NCBI GenBank assembly: GCA_036154155.1
Contig: JAYZLP010000023.1
Location: 6,760-70,759 of the forward strand
Direction of reading: 5' to 3'
Length of the DNA stretch: 64,000 nt
Source: MGIIb-O5 sp036154155
GTDB taxonomy: Archaea > Thermoplasmatota > Poseidoniia > Poseidoniales > Thalassarchaeaceae
Under the pieces are notes generated by a model. It did no database searches, was not told the origin of the DNA, and saw only the letters and a list, made by a program, of their open reading frames with translations. The position numbers were made by a program, and so were the translations under genes. Of the stretch, positions 1 through 8,760 are shown piece after piece; within the stretch, counting starts at the first letter, position 1; every line of letters begins with the position of its first letter.

Positions 1-381
1 GTGACATTACTGGCAGGCTTCTTCCTAGCGGCCTCTTCAATGGGGATTGAAGGAACCTCGTTCTCAGGTTCGCTTCCCGATCAATCACTAATTGGATGGG
101 GTGAAATGGCCTGGATTCCATGGGTTGCTTATCTCTCTCTGGGACCGGGCCTCTGCGGCCATACCGTCATTAACACCGTCCTCAAGTGGATTTCCCCCAT
201 CATTGTCTCAATCACACTGCTTTTCGAACCTGTAATAGGCGGTCTAATCGGATGGCTTTGGACAGGGGAAATCACCCTTGGCATGTGGACCCTAGTTGGT
301 GGTCCACTGATGCTTTGCGGAGCGATAATGGTGACTCTGGAGGAAGGCAGGGAAGAGGGCATTGAAGAAGTGCATTCATGA
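1..381 (+). CDS. EamA/DMT-family transporter, C-terminal part (5' truncated)
   Basis: This is the last 126 codons of a drug/metabolite-transporter (EamA) membrane protein whose beginning lies outside the window. Four hydrophobic stretches are visible. The segment near residues 53-92 has the family's C-terminal pattern: GH..IN..LK, then SPI..S..LLFEPV, then a Gly-rich helix ending in TGE. The substrate cannot be told from sequence; family members export or import small metabolites across the cytoplasmic membrane. The tail is acidic and cytoplasmic-looking. The surE gene follows on the same strand. Confidence 0.8.
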   Translation: MTLLAGFFLAASSMGIEGTSFSGSLPDQSLIGWGEMAWIPWVAYLSLGPGLCGHTVINTVLKWISPIIVSITLLFEPVIGGLIGWLWTGEITLGMWTLVGGPLMLCGAIMVTLEEGREEGIEEVHS

Positions 382-403
382 ACCAGACTCCAGTCCCCAA
401 GCC

Positions 404-1330
404 GTGCGTCAACTTCCTCTCCTGATCACTAATGATGATGGGATTGAATCAGAGGGACTCATCTCTCTGGTGAGTGCCTTGCATATGCGTGGGCACCCCA
501 TAGTGGTCATAGCGCCCGAGAGCGAACAGTCGGCTACTGGGATGAAGCTGACACTTAGGAGCGACATGAGTTTCATCGAGCGTGACGACCTTTCCAGCAA
601 TATCGCGAAAGAGGGCGGCCCACTTCTCAGAATGTTCTCTCTAGATGGCAGCCCTTGCGATTGCGTTATCGTCGCCTTGGAGATGGCAGTAAGCTCCAGG
701 GTCCCCGGATTCAAGCCTATGTTGTGCGTTTCCGGAATTAACCACGGCCCCAATGTCTCGGTCGACGTACTGCACTCCGGAACCGTCTCAGCGGCACGCG
801 AGGCATCCCTCTATGGGATGCCTTCGATCGCCGTCAGCCTAGCTACCTACGAACACAAGGACTTCTCCGACTCTATTACAGCCGTCTCAAGGGTGATTGA
901 TGCATGCTCCGCCAACATGCCAAAAGAACTGCCGAATTTGCTTAGGCCAGCCGGCACCGACAACACACCATCCGGGAACTCCCCCCACGAGGAAATCAGG
1001 TCGGCATTCCATAATGGGGACATCCTGCTCAACATCAACGTTCCAGAGGAATGGAACGGGGTTTACAGGACCGTTGATCTCGGTGCCAGGTGGTACAGGA
1101 GCGCAACTGATGCAATCAATAGCGAGGGAACCGGGGTGGCATTCGAGGTCGGCGCCGCCATCATCGATGAGGAGGACATCCCGGACACCGACTGCAATGC
1201 ATTGAACTCTGGCTGTGTTTCAATAACCCCTCTTGGTAGCTGGCCCTCCAACCACCCTCTTGGGGTGTCGGACAATATGCTAGCCTCTGCCGCTACCGAG
1301 GACGATCACGGTCTGCCTAATTGGCTCTAG
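404..1330 (+). CDS. surE: 5'/3'-nucleotidase SurE
   Basis: SurE is a metal-dependent nucleoside monophosphate phosphatase. The N-terminal LLITNDDGI carries the paired Asp metal ligands, and SGINHGPN matches the conserved SG.N.G.N loop. A GTG at 404 places the protein start just before the first beta strand, as usual for SurE. The frame is open up to a TTG at 362, which would overlap the transporter end, so the start is uncertain. At about 308 residues it is longer than the usual 250-270. The extra length includes a Pro/Gly/Ser-rich insertion about two thirds along (encoded near 950-1000). It converges on trmY with a 4-bp overlap. Confidence 0.9.
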   Translation: MRQLPLLITNDDGIESEGLISLVSALHMRGHPIVVIAPESEQSATGMKLTLRSDMSFIERDDLSSNIAKEGGPLLRMFSLDGSPCDCVIVALEMAVSSRVPGFKPMLCVSGINHGPNVSVDVLHSGTVSAAREASLYGMPSIAVSLATYEHKDFSDSITAVSRVIDACSANMPKELPNLLRPAGTDNTPSGNSPHEEIRSAFHNGDILLNINVPEEWNGVYRTVDLGARWYRSATDAINSEGTGVAFEVGAAIIDEEDIPDTDCNALNSGCVSITPLGSWPSNHPLGVSDNMLASAATEDDHGLPNWL

Positions 1331-1917
1331 GAGTCAATTGAGTGATGGATTATAGCTATGCAAGAGTGCCCTTGGAGCCACTTTTCACCGAGAGATACCT
1401 TCTCTATAGACCCCATCAATCCTAATTCAGAGTCACCGAAAGGCTGGTCGTCAGAAAGTATGAATCCAACGGAATCCGAGTGATGGGCCTCGGAATCGTA
1501 CCTTTCTCCACACGCATCAAGGACAAAGGTTCTGACCCCATCTCTTTCCCACTCGGCGATTGTCTGCCCAATATCTCCTCCTGAGTGCCAAAGTCCCTTA
1601 TGCAATTCGACTTGCTGGCCTATTGCTGGAACTGGGTCCCTCAATGCTTTGGCTATCTGTCCAGCTATCGCCCTTTCATCGGGATGAACCCCTCTCAACC
1701 TGGACCCCTGGAACCATATTCTCCTGGGCGGACCCGGCCCTCCCATCAGGTGCAGCACGATGTCGGTGTCATCACGAATCCCGTGAGAAAGAAACAGGCC
1801 GGTATTCACAGCACGAGCTAGAACATCCAGCCTACCGGAAGATCCGGCCAAGTCGTTCAGATTTATCTTGCCCGATGAAGGGGCCCTGTGCCCAATCACT
1901 GCAAACCTGCGAACCAT
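1327..1917 (-). CDS. trmY: tRNA (pseudouridine(54)-N1)-methyltransferase TrmY
   Basis: TrmY is an archaeal SPOUT-class methyltransferase that makes N1-methylpseudouridine at position 54 in the T loop of tRNA, using SAM. The 196-residue protein begins MVRRFAVIGHRAP and contains the family segment HLMGGPGPPRRIWF followed by RLRGVHPDERAIAG. It then has the C-terminal knot region (FVLDACGERYD..., FILSDDQPF). The length is normal. It starts 8 nt after the srp54 stop on the same strand, so the two are probably co-transcribed. Confidence 0.9.
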   Translation of the reverse strand: MVRRFAVIGHRAPSSGKINLNDLAGSSGRLDVLARAVNTGLFLSHGIRDDTDIVLHLMGGPGPPRRIWFQGSRLRGVHPDERAIAGQIAKALRDPVPAIGQQVELHKGLWHSGGDIGQTIAEWERDGVRTFVLDACGERYDSEAHHSDSVGFILSDDQPFGDSELGLMGSIEKVSLGEKWLQGHSCIAIIHHSIDS

Positions 1918-1925
1918 TAGACTAC

Positions 1926-3278
1926 CTACATCGGCAAATCAACGTCATCAATGTCGACCATTGATTGCATGTCTCGCCTGAATTTCCTATTGCCCTTGAT
2001 CATCTTCATCTGTTTACGACTTCGGTTCCAGTGAGAGATGAGCTCCTTAACGTCCTTCTCGGTAACGCCTGAGCCCCTAGCTATCCTCCTGATGCGGCTA
2101 GATTTGAGGACAAGAGGCTCGTCTTTCTCGTGCTGGGTCATAGAGTCCATAATCACCCTGAACTTGTCCAGGTTCCTCTGTATCTGCTGTTTCTGCCCGG
2201 TACTCATGCTACCCATGCCGAACATCCCATCAGGAAGGTGTGACATCAGCCTCTCCATTGTCCCAATCTTCCCCATCATTTCCATTTGCGTATACATGTC
2301 TGTAAGGGTGAATCTCCCTGACATCATTCTCTGTGTGAGCCTCATCGCTTCTTCTTGGTCTAGGTCCTCTGGGGTTAGATCGATGAGGCCCTTGATGTCC
2401 CCCATTCCGAGGAGTCTAGAAATGAACCTATCAGATTCGAACTTCTCTAGGTCCTGTACCCTCTCTCCTTCACCAACGAAAACGATGGGAGCACCAGTAG
2501 CCGCCACTGCGCTGAGGGCACCCCCTCCTCTTGCTGTTCCATCCAGCTTTGTGACAATGGTGCCTGTCACCCCCACCAATTCGTGGAACGTCTCGGCTAC
2601 CGGGCCAGCTGCTTGTCCGACCTGGGCGTCAATTACCAGAAATCTCTCTGTTGCATTAGCAGTCTCAGCTATGCTAACTAGCTCTTCCCTCAGTTCGCCA
2701 TCGAGACTATCCCGTCCCGCAGTGTCGATAATCACAACATCGGCGTTACCGACCTTCCGGAGCCCGTTCTTGACGATCTTCGATGCATCCTTTTCTTCGG
2801 GTTCGCCGTACACTTCGACCCCAGTCCCCTCTAGTAGTTGCGTCAGTTGTTGGAATGCTCCTGGCCTGTGAGTGTCCGCCTCAATCACTGCGACCCTGAC
2901 GCCATGCCTCCTTCTCCACCAGTCAGCAACCTTTGCTGTGGTAGTGGTTTTCCCCTGCCCGTAAAGCCCAACCATTAGTACGGTTTCATTGTGGGGCCTA
3001 ATTTCCCTGGCGGGACCAAGTAGCCTGACTAGCTCGGTGTAGATCAGATTCATCGCATGAGTCTCGAGTTTGGTTCCCGGCCTAGGCTCCTCCTCGACCA
3101 TCCTGCGCTCTACCCTTTCTGTGAGCTCCTTGGTTTGTCTTACATTGAAATCGGCTTCAAGCAAGGCCCTTCTTAGTGACTTACTGAGTTCCTTGACGGT
3201 CTCTTCGTCAATCTCTCTCTTTCCCTTCAGAAGTCCGACCGAACCAAGCAGACGCCTCTTCAGGGTGTCCAGCGCCAT
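1926..3278 (-). CDS. srp54: Signal recognition particle 54 kDa protein
   Basis: SRP54 is the GTPase that binds 7S RNA and nascent signal sequences and delivers ribosomes to the membrane receptor FtsY. The chosen ATG gives 450 residues starting MALDTLKRRL. An N domain occupies about residues 1-95, and the G domain has its P-loop GLYGQGKTT at about 104-112 and later DTAGRD and TKLDGTARGG. A Met-rich M domain runs from about 300 to the end (MERLMSHLPDGMFGMGSM). The frame stays open for 423 nt upstream, but that extension has no family resemblance and lies opposite the next gene. Confidence 0.95.
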   Translation of the reverse strand: MALDTLKRRLLGSVGLLKGKREIDEETVKELSKSLRRALLEADFNVRQTKELTERVERRMVEEEPRPGTKLETHAMNLIYTELVRLLGPAREIRPHNETVLMVGLYGQGKTTTTAKVADWWRRRHGVRVAVIEADTHRPGAFQQLTQLLEGTGVEVYGEPEEKDASKIVKNGLRKVGNADVVIIDTAGRDSLDGELREELVSIAETANATERFLVIDAQVGQAAGPVAETFHELVGVTGTIVTKLDGTARGGGALSAVAATGAPIVFVGEGERVQDLEKFESDRFISRLLGMGDIKGLIDLTPEDLDQEEAMRLTQRMMSGRFTLTDMYTQMEMMGKIGTMERLMSHLPDGMFGMGSMSTGQKQQIQRNLDKFRVIMDSMTQHEKDEPLVLKSSRIRRIARGSGVTEKDVKELISHWNRSRKQMKMIKGNRKFRRDMQSMVDIDDVDLPM

Positions 3279-3354
3279 GCTATCGGGTCTACATCGAGTG
3301 GTTTGAACGTTATCGGGGGCAGATGCCCTCAAATGGCGGGTGCCATGCCAGAAC

Positions 3355-4146
3355 ATGGTCGCAGGGCTCTGGCAAACCCAGGCCGCTTTTGCCATCGGCC
3401 TTCTTGGTGTGTTCATCGGTTGGAGGGGCTCGATGGCCAGGATGACCGGTTTTTTCGATCTAGCAGGCTCTGTCAGGTACTTGTTGTATGGAATCGTTTC
3501 CGGAATGATACTTGCATCGGCCGTTGACAGGCTTATACTGGCCGGAATTGTGGAAAGCTCTCTGAATATTGCATCTGCCAGCATCCTAGCATTGCTAATC
3601 GCTCTCGCCGAGTCCGCACTCGTGATGTTCCTGCTCGGAAGGCCAAGAAATGTCGCATTACGCACATCTCCTCCCTTTGGATGGACTTTGGGCCTAGGCA
3701 TTGGTGCTATGCAGGCGTCAGTAATCGCGTGGAGGCTGTTTGGCGACGAACTAACTAATTCCGATTACTCCGGATTTTCGATGATTTCAGTTACAATTGC
3801 ACTAGTCATAGCTGCTTCATCATGCATAGGTCATGCCATTCCAGCAGCATTTCAGGGCGCATTGATCCTCGAATCCAAGAGATTCTCCCCTTTCGCATTA
3901 GCAGCATTGGGTAGGGCGGCCCTAACAATGACACTAGTGCTATCGATTTATGCTCCAATTATTCTCATAGCACCGCTAATTGCTATTGCAGCATTCTGGA
4001 CTCCAGCCCACTCTAATTGGATACCTTCCGGGCTAACCCCAGCAGCCAGACAGGCATACAGGAGGACAACTAGGCAGTCCGATAGGCACAGGAAGGCATC
4101 AGAATCCAGAACCAAGGGGTCTTTGGTAAATGACAGCGAAGAGTGA
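3355..4146 (+). CDS. Conserved-looking polytopic membrane protein, unknown function
   Basis: This 263-residue protein is not recognised. It has about six hydrophobic segments (roughly residues 9-25, 45-70, 75-97, 110-130, 148-175 and 185-220) and a basic, Arg/Lys/Ser-rich cytoplasmic tail. The ATG at 3355 is preferred to the in-frame GTG at 3340. It lies divergent from srp54 and 88 nt upstream of trkA, with an apparent promoter for trkA between them. A transport or membrane-organising role is possible, but nothing visible supports a specific function. Confidence 0.65.
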   Translation: MVAGLWQTQAAFAIGLLGVFIGWRGSMARMTGFFDLAGSVRYLLYGIVSGMILASAVDRLILAGIVESSLNIASASILALLIALAESALVMFLLGRPRNVALRTSPPFGWTLGLGIGAMQASVIAWRLFGDELTNSDYSGFSMISVTIALVIAASSCIGHAIPAAFQGALILESKRFSPFALAALGRAALTMTLVLSIYAPIILIAPLIAIAAFWTPAHSNWIPSGLTPAARQAYRRTTRQSDRHRKASESRTKGSLVNDSEE

Positions 4147-4165
4147 CCACTAGTCGAAAATCCCC

Positions 4166-4211
4166 CATTATCGGCGCATTATCGGACATACGTATGGCGC
4201 AGTATTATATT
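4166..4211 (+). promoter_or_regulatory. Putative trkAH promoter with direct repeat and palindrome
   Basis: Upstream of trkA there is a 9-bp direct repeat CATTATCGG at 4166-4174 and 4177-4185 (11-bp period, one helical turn). It is followed by a perfect 10-bp palindrome CATACGTATG at 4187-4196 and a TATA-like TATTATATT at 4203-4211. The TATA-to-ATG distance (about 28 bp) suggests a nearly leaderless transcript. The repeat and palindrome could be an operator for potassium or osmotic control; that part is inference. Confidence 0.35.
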
Positions 4212-4234
4212 CGTACCGCGGAGGCATCGAGCTG

Positions 4235-5653
4235 ATGAGAGTAATCATCGCTGGTGCTGGAGAGGTCGGTCGTGGCGTCGCAGCCGCGCTAAGGCAGGAA
4301 AAAAGAAGCGTGGCGCTCATCGACACTGATCCCACTGCGATTAATGAGTCCCAGTATCTTGATTGCCTGTTGGTCACAGGGAGCGTCCTATCTAGGGATT
4401 CCCTGTTAAGAGCGGGGATAACCGATGCTGAAATGATAGTTATGGCAACCAATGACGACATGGTCAACCTTCTGGCTTGCTCGTTCGCTAAGAAGGTCTA
4501 CAGTGAGCAGGTAGGCGATAGAAACGCTACTGGCCTAAAGGCGATAGCCAGGATAAGGAATCCCAATATGGAAGATCCAGTCAGGGGTGCAGGGCCGATT
4601 AGCAATTGGTCCCGAGCAGATCACATCGTTTGTGCCGCAGATGAGATTGTAGAGCAGCTGGCTGCAGGCCTTCTGGCACCTTCCATCGACGAAATCCTCC
4701 CTCTAGGGGACTCTTCTTGGATTGCCGCCACAGAAGTCACGTCTTCATCGGCACTGATAGGGACTAAGACGGGGGAAGTGGGGGACATATTCAGAGGAAT
4801 GCCATCCATCTATGCCATCAGTCCTAATGGTGAGGCGGGAAGGCTTTCCAATGGCAACGAGGTAATTCAACCAGGGGACACATTGGTTTTCGTTTCCAAT
4901 TCTACGGATCAATTCGCACAAGTAACTAGAGGGGTCGGGAAGTCCGACCCGGACTTGAAGGAAAGGGCCCAGATAGCGGTCTTCGGAGCTAGCCAGTTCG
5001 GCATGAGACTTGCCAGCTATTATCTCTCAAAGGGGCACAATGTAGTGGTAATTGAGCCGGATCTAGATGCGGCCAACGAACTCGTCGGATCAACTGTCGG
5101 CAACAGCAAGAGGCTGGATGTTATCCATGGAGACCCTCAGGACGAGGAGCTCCTGAAGGAACTCGGGATAGACACCCATGACATCGCCGTAGCGGCATTG
5201 AACGATGACAATCTCAATATCGCTATTTCGATGAGGGCTAAAGACAAGGGCGTACAAAGGACCGGGCTGGTGCTGAAGGACAGGGCCCTAGTTGAGGCGG
5301 TCCAGAGAATAGGCTCAATCAATCCAGTAAGTAGGAGGCAAGTAACCATCACATCAATTCTCAAATCCATACACATGAACGTCCCTGGCACCTTTCAGGT
5401 AATTCCACCAGTCCCCGAGATTATCTCAATCTCGGCCGAAGTTCGTCCCGAACACAGCTTCGCAGGTAAGGAAATTCCGAAGATCGAGTCCAAGTTAGGT
5501 GTCCGGGTTGCAATGGTCGACAGGGTCGACGAACACGGTGTTACCAACATCATCGACCCTATTTCCATACAGACAATAGAAGCTGGCGACAGAATATACC
5601 TGCTCCTTCTAAAGGAGGATCTGAAGAAGCTTGAGAAGACTCTCGGGAGTTGA
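4235..5653 (+). CDS. trkA: Trk potassium uptake regulatory subunit TrkA
   Basis: TrkA is the cytoplasmic NAD(H)-binding gating subunit of the Trk potassium channel. The 472-residue protein is the duplicated type. The first Rossmann domain starts MRVIIAGAGEVGRG, a first TrkA_C domain lies around residues 150-235, a second Rossmann domain has VFGASQFGMRLASYYL, and a second TrkA_C domain is at the end. Acidic residues after the second strand of each fold (DTD, EPD) fit ribose binding. trkH follows directly, so the two are an operon. Confidence 0.93.
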   Translation: MRVIIAGAGEVGRGVAAALRQEKRSVALIDTDPTAINESQYLDCLLVTGSVLSRDSLLRAGITDAEMIVMATNDDMVNLLACSFAKKVYSEQVGDRNATGLKAIARIRNPNMEDPVRGAGPISNWSRADHIVCAADEIVEQLAAGLLAPSIDEILPLGDSSWIAATEVTSSSALIGTKTGEVGDIFRGMPSIYAISPNGEAGRLSNGNEVIQPGDTLVFVSNSTDQFAQVTRGVGKSDPDLKERAQIAVFGASQFGMRLASYYLSKGHNVVVIEPDLDAANELVGSTVGNSKRLDVIHGDPQDEELLKELGIDTHDIAVAALNDDNLNIAISMRAKDKGVQRTGLVLKDRALVEAVQRIGSINPVSRRQVTITSILKSIHMNVPGTFQVIPPVPEIISISAEVRPEHSFAGKEIPKIESKLGVRVAMVDRVDEHGVTNIIDPISIQTIEAGDRIYLLLLKEDLKKLEKTLGS

Positions 5654-5655
5654 AA

Positions 5656-7224
5656 ATGCGCTGGGATGTTGTCGGTTTTGTATTGGGATGGACGATCAGA
5701 CTAGTCGCCCTCCCCCTAGCAATTGTAGCTGCGTACAGTTGCTACTTAGCTGAATCCGAGGGTTACGAGTTCGCTGCTAGGACATACCTCCTGCCCCTGA
5801 TGATAGCAGCCATAGTGGGCCAGGGGCTGGTCTCACTTGCTAAGGGGGCTGACACCGGCTCAAGGTTACGCGACAGAGAGGCTTTCGCCTCAGTCGCTCT
5901 TGGTTGGATACCAGTGGTTCTCGTAGGGGCTCTACCATACTGGCTCGGAGGAGTATTCTACGGGCCTTTCCAACTATCCGATCCGGGCGTCGGACTCTCT
6001 GACGTACTCCTTGGTGCGGTACACTCATGGTTTGAATCAATGTCAGGATTCACCACGACCGGGGCCACCGTTATCGATCCAGCCACCAGCCCACTATGTC
6101 AGGCCGTAACTGACTGCATAGGGTCTCAGCCAGAGAGCCTGATAGTTTGGCGTTCTGTTTCTCAGTGGCTGGGGGGAATGGGAGTGATAATGCTGGGACT
6201 ACTGATACTATCCCAGGCACTGGGAGGGGGAATGACTCTAGCAAGAGCAGAATTGACTGGTCCAACCCTATCTAGACTCGGCCCCTCCCTACAATGGACG
6301 GCTAGGAGATTGTGGTCAATTTACATCGCTCTGACGATTATCGAGATCCTCCTGCTAAGGTTCGTCGGGGACATGTCCCTGTTCGATTCCGTGAACTACT
6401 CTCTTACCACCCTATCTTCCGGGGGCTTCGGTACCACTGACGGCGGAATCATGTCCTTTGATTCTGCAAGGATAGAGTCAATCGTCATGGTTTTCATGCT
6501 CATAACATGTATCAACTTCAGTCTGTTGCACCTCGTACTTGCAGGACGTTCGCGTGAGGCACTCAGGGACGAGGAGTTCAGAGGCTACATCCTGATCATT
6601 CTAATTGCATGGCTAGCCATGTCGTTCAACCTCCTGCGTTCCGGGGTCGAGGGAGAAGGAGTCCTCGAGACGATGAGGCATACCGCATTCCAAGCGATTT
6701 CAATTTCAAGCACTGGGTACTCCTCTGCTGATTTCGCCTCTTGGCCGGTATTCAGCCAATTTGTCCTTCTTTTGCTTATGATAATAGGTGCTTCTGCAGG
6801 CTCTACCGGCGGTGGGCTCAAGGTCCTCAGGATTAGAATCGCATTCGAGCTATCGAAGAGGGAGATACTCAGGATCATCAGGCCAAGGAAGGTAGTCGCT
6901 ATACGACTCAATGGGGAAGTTCTGGACGATGGTAGAATTTGGACAGTGCTTGGCATGCTCAGCTCTTGGACCGTCCTTGTAACGGCTTCCATGCTTGCTC
7001 TGGCCCTATTAGAGCCGTCATTGGAAATGACTGACGTCCTGTCCATCTCGGTTTCATTACTTGGCAACACAGGCCCTGCTCTGGGGGCATTTGGACCTAC
7101 TGCGACTTGGGCCGCTCTAAGCGAACCATCCATGATTGTAGCTAGCCTACTGATGTGGCTTGGAAGGCTGGAGCTTCTAACGGTCCTCGTCCTTCTGCAC
7201 CCCAAAACATGGGGCGGAGACTAG
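5656..7224 (+). CDS. trkH: Trk potassium uptake channel subunit TrkH
   Basis: TrkH is the potassium-conducting membrane subunit that pairs with TrkA. It has about 522 residues with many membrane spans. Selectivity-filter-like loops are visible after pore helices: SMSGFTTTGATV, TLSSGGFGTTDGG, ISSTGYSSADF and SLLGNTGPALG, the four repeats expected for this superfamily. The conserved stretch WLGGMGVIMLGLLIL is present. The ATG at 5656 has GGAG 8 nt upstream; an in-frame TTG at 5650 would overlap the trkA stop. The end overlaps the rfcL stop by 4 bp on the opposite strand. Confidence 0.93.
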   Translation: MRWDVVGFVLGWTIRLVALPLAIVAAYSCYLAESEGYEFAARTYLLPLMIAAIVGQGLVSLAKGADTGSRLRDREAFASVALGWIPVVLVGALPYWLGGVFYGPFQLSDPGVGLSDVLLGAVHSWFESMSGFTTTGATVIDPATSPLCQAVTDCIGSQPESLIVWRSVSQWLGGMGVIMLGLLILSQALGGGMTLARAELTGPTLSRLGPSLQWTARRLWSIYIALTIIEILLLRFVGDMSLFDSVNYSLTTLSSGGFGTTDGGIMSFDSARIESIVMVFMLITCINFSLLHLVLAGRSREALRDEEFRGYILIILIAWLAMSFNLLRSGVEGEGVLETMRHTAFQAISISSTGYSSADFASWPVFSQFVLLLLMIIGASAGSTGGGLKVLRIRIAFELSKREILRIIRPRKVVAIRLNGEVLDDGRIWTVLGMLSSWTVLVTASMLALALLEPSLEMTDVLSISVSLLGNTGPALGAFGPTATWAALSEPSMIVASLLMWLGRLELLTVLVLLHPKTWGGD

Positions 7225-8720
7225 TAGGAGTCCAATGTGAATTGGGTGCTGTTCCCGTTATCAGAAGACCCCTCATCCGAAACCTCTTCCTCGGCCTCAA
7301 CAGGAACAACTTCCTCTTCCGCCTCATCAAAGATTTTGATGATGCTCTTGCCTTCTCTACCACTTTTCGGGATGCCATGTAGAGCCAGGTGATCCTCCAC
7401 TCCGAGGCCGAGATTTACCGACACAGAGAAGTCCCGAGAGTCGCCACCCAATGATTCGTCATGTACCGCTAGCAATATTGGCCAAATTTCCTCTCTAAAT
7501 GAGGATCTACTGGTTGAGATAATATCAGCCATCTTCTCAACCACGGTACGCGATCTCCACGTCTCGCCACCCCTCCGTAGAAAATCGGGAAAACCGAGAT
7601 ACGGGTCAGAAGTTATTGGATTCTGAGATACCGCAGACTGGGACGTCAGGGCCGAGCCCCAATACCACGATCTGAATGCCCTATTCGTGAATTTTGTTGC
7701 CAGTGACCTATCTGCCATTTCCATGGCCGGACTAATCCTTCTAAGGCTCTTGGAATCAAACACGGATTGGTTATTCCATGCGAACCAAGCAAGCATCTGA
7801 TCCGGGTCCTTGTCGCTATTCATCAGGATGGAACTAGCCTCCTTTCCTGACTTGCTGGAGTAAACCTCTCTCATCGCTCTGAACACATCTACTTGGACGT
7901 CTCTGACAGCTACTTCGGATAGATCCGCCACGTCTCCCGAAGAGATGTGTCCGTTGCTTATGGAACAAAGGGCCTGCAAATCCCGAACCAAAGCCCGCAA
8001 GTCACCGGGGTTAGATGCAACCAGCTCTTCCAATGCCCCAGGGTCAATGGTAAAACCCTCACTATCGAGAACTCTATGAGCAATTTTCCTCATGTCCAAA
8101 TTTCCCGCTCTCTTGAATTGAACAAGCTCGGCGTAAGATAGGACCCGGTCCCTATTCCTTCTCCACGAACGCCCCGATCCCCAAAGCCTCATTGGATCAT
8201 TACAGGTCATTATTACCGGCTGCTCTGTTACACTCAAGAGTCTCAGGAGCTCAGCCTTTCCCCCAGAGTCGCCAACCAGTACTGGCCCCTCCTCGTCACT
8301 AGAAATCACCCTTTCTAACCTATCTTCAGAGATCTCTGTGAATCCTCCTCCAAGATGATCAACCTCGTCTAGGAGGATTACGGTTCTTCCGTCATTGTTA
8401 GCCCCACCTGAGAAGGCATCCAGGGAAATGTGCTGTGACCCCCTAGTAGCAGATTTCCTAATCGCAGCCGCATTCCTCTCTTCCGATGCATTCAATTCGA
8501 TAATCATCCAACCGCGCTCCTTCGCGATTGCCTTAGCTAATGTTGTCTTTCCAACACCCGGTGGACCAGAGAGCAGGATTCCCCTTTTGGCAGGCTTTTC
8601 ACCCTTCTCCCAATGGTCAAGCCACCTCCTTATGGCCCTCATCTGACTGTCGTTCCCTTCCATCTCGCGAAGGCTGGAGGGCCTGTGACGTTCAGTCCAG
8701 TCCTCGTCATCCGTGACCAT
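7221..8720 (-). CDS. rfcL: Replication factor C large subunit
   Basis: RFC-L is the large subunit of the clamp loader that opens the PCNA ring at primer ends. The ATG at 8720 gives 499 residues starting MVTDDEDWTERHRPSSL. The Walker A motif is GPPGVGKTT, the Walker B motif is LLDEVDHL, and a C-terminal collar domain follows. The extreme C-terminus is acidic and ends QFTLDSY, which resembles a PCNA-interacting (PIP) box with Q, L and one aromatic residue. The small subunit gene is not in this window. glyS starts upstream on the same strand, with only about 40 nt between the two genes. Confidence 0.93.
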   Translation of the reverse strand: MVTDDEDWTERHRPSSLREMEGNDSQMRAIRRWLDHWEKGEKPAKRGILLSGPPGVGKTTLAKAIAKERGWMIIELNASEERNAAAIRKSATRGSQHISLDAFSGGANNDGRTVILLDEVDHLGGGFTEISEDRLERVISSDEEGPVLVGDSGGKAELLRLLSVTEQPVIMTCNDPMRLWGSGRSWRRNRDRVLSYAELVQFKRAGNLDMRKIAHRVLDSEGFTIDPGALEELVASNPGDLRALVRDLQALCSISNGHISSGDVADLSEVAVRDVQVDVFRAMREVYSSKSGKEASSILMNSDKDPDQMLAWFAWNNQSVFDSKSLRRISPAMEMADRSLATKFTNRAFRSWYWGSALTSQSAVSQNPITSDPYLGFPDFLRRGGETWRSRTVVEKMADIISTSRSSFREEIWPILLAVHDESLGGDSRDFSVSVNLGLGVEDHLALHGIPKSGREGKSIIKIFDEAEEEVVPVEAEEEVSDEGSSDNGNSTQFTLDSY

Positions 8721-8760
8721 CGTCTGTCTTGTGGAAGTGGAGCCCCTTGAAGATTCGCCG

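Noticed and set aside
2038..2871. 277-codon plus-strand frame inside srp54
   Set aside because: It is fully antisense to conserved SRP54 sequence, and its Ser/Leu-rich composition is typical of a shadow frame.
3279..3701. N-terminal extension of the srp54 frame (141 extra codons)
   Set aside because: It has no SRP54 similarity, canonical SRP54 begins at MALDTLKRRL, and the extension is antisense to the membrane-protein gene at 3355-4146.
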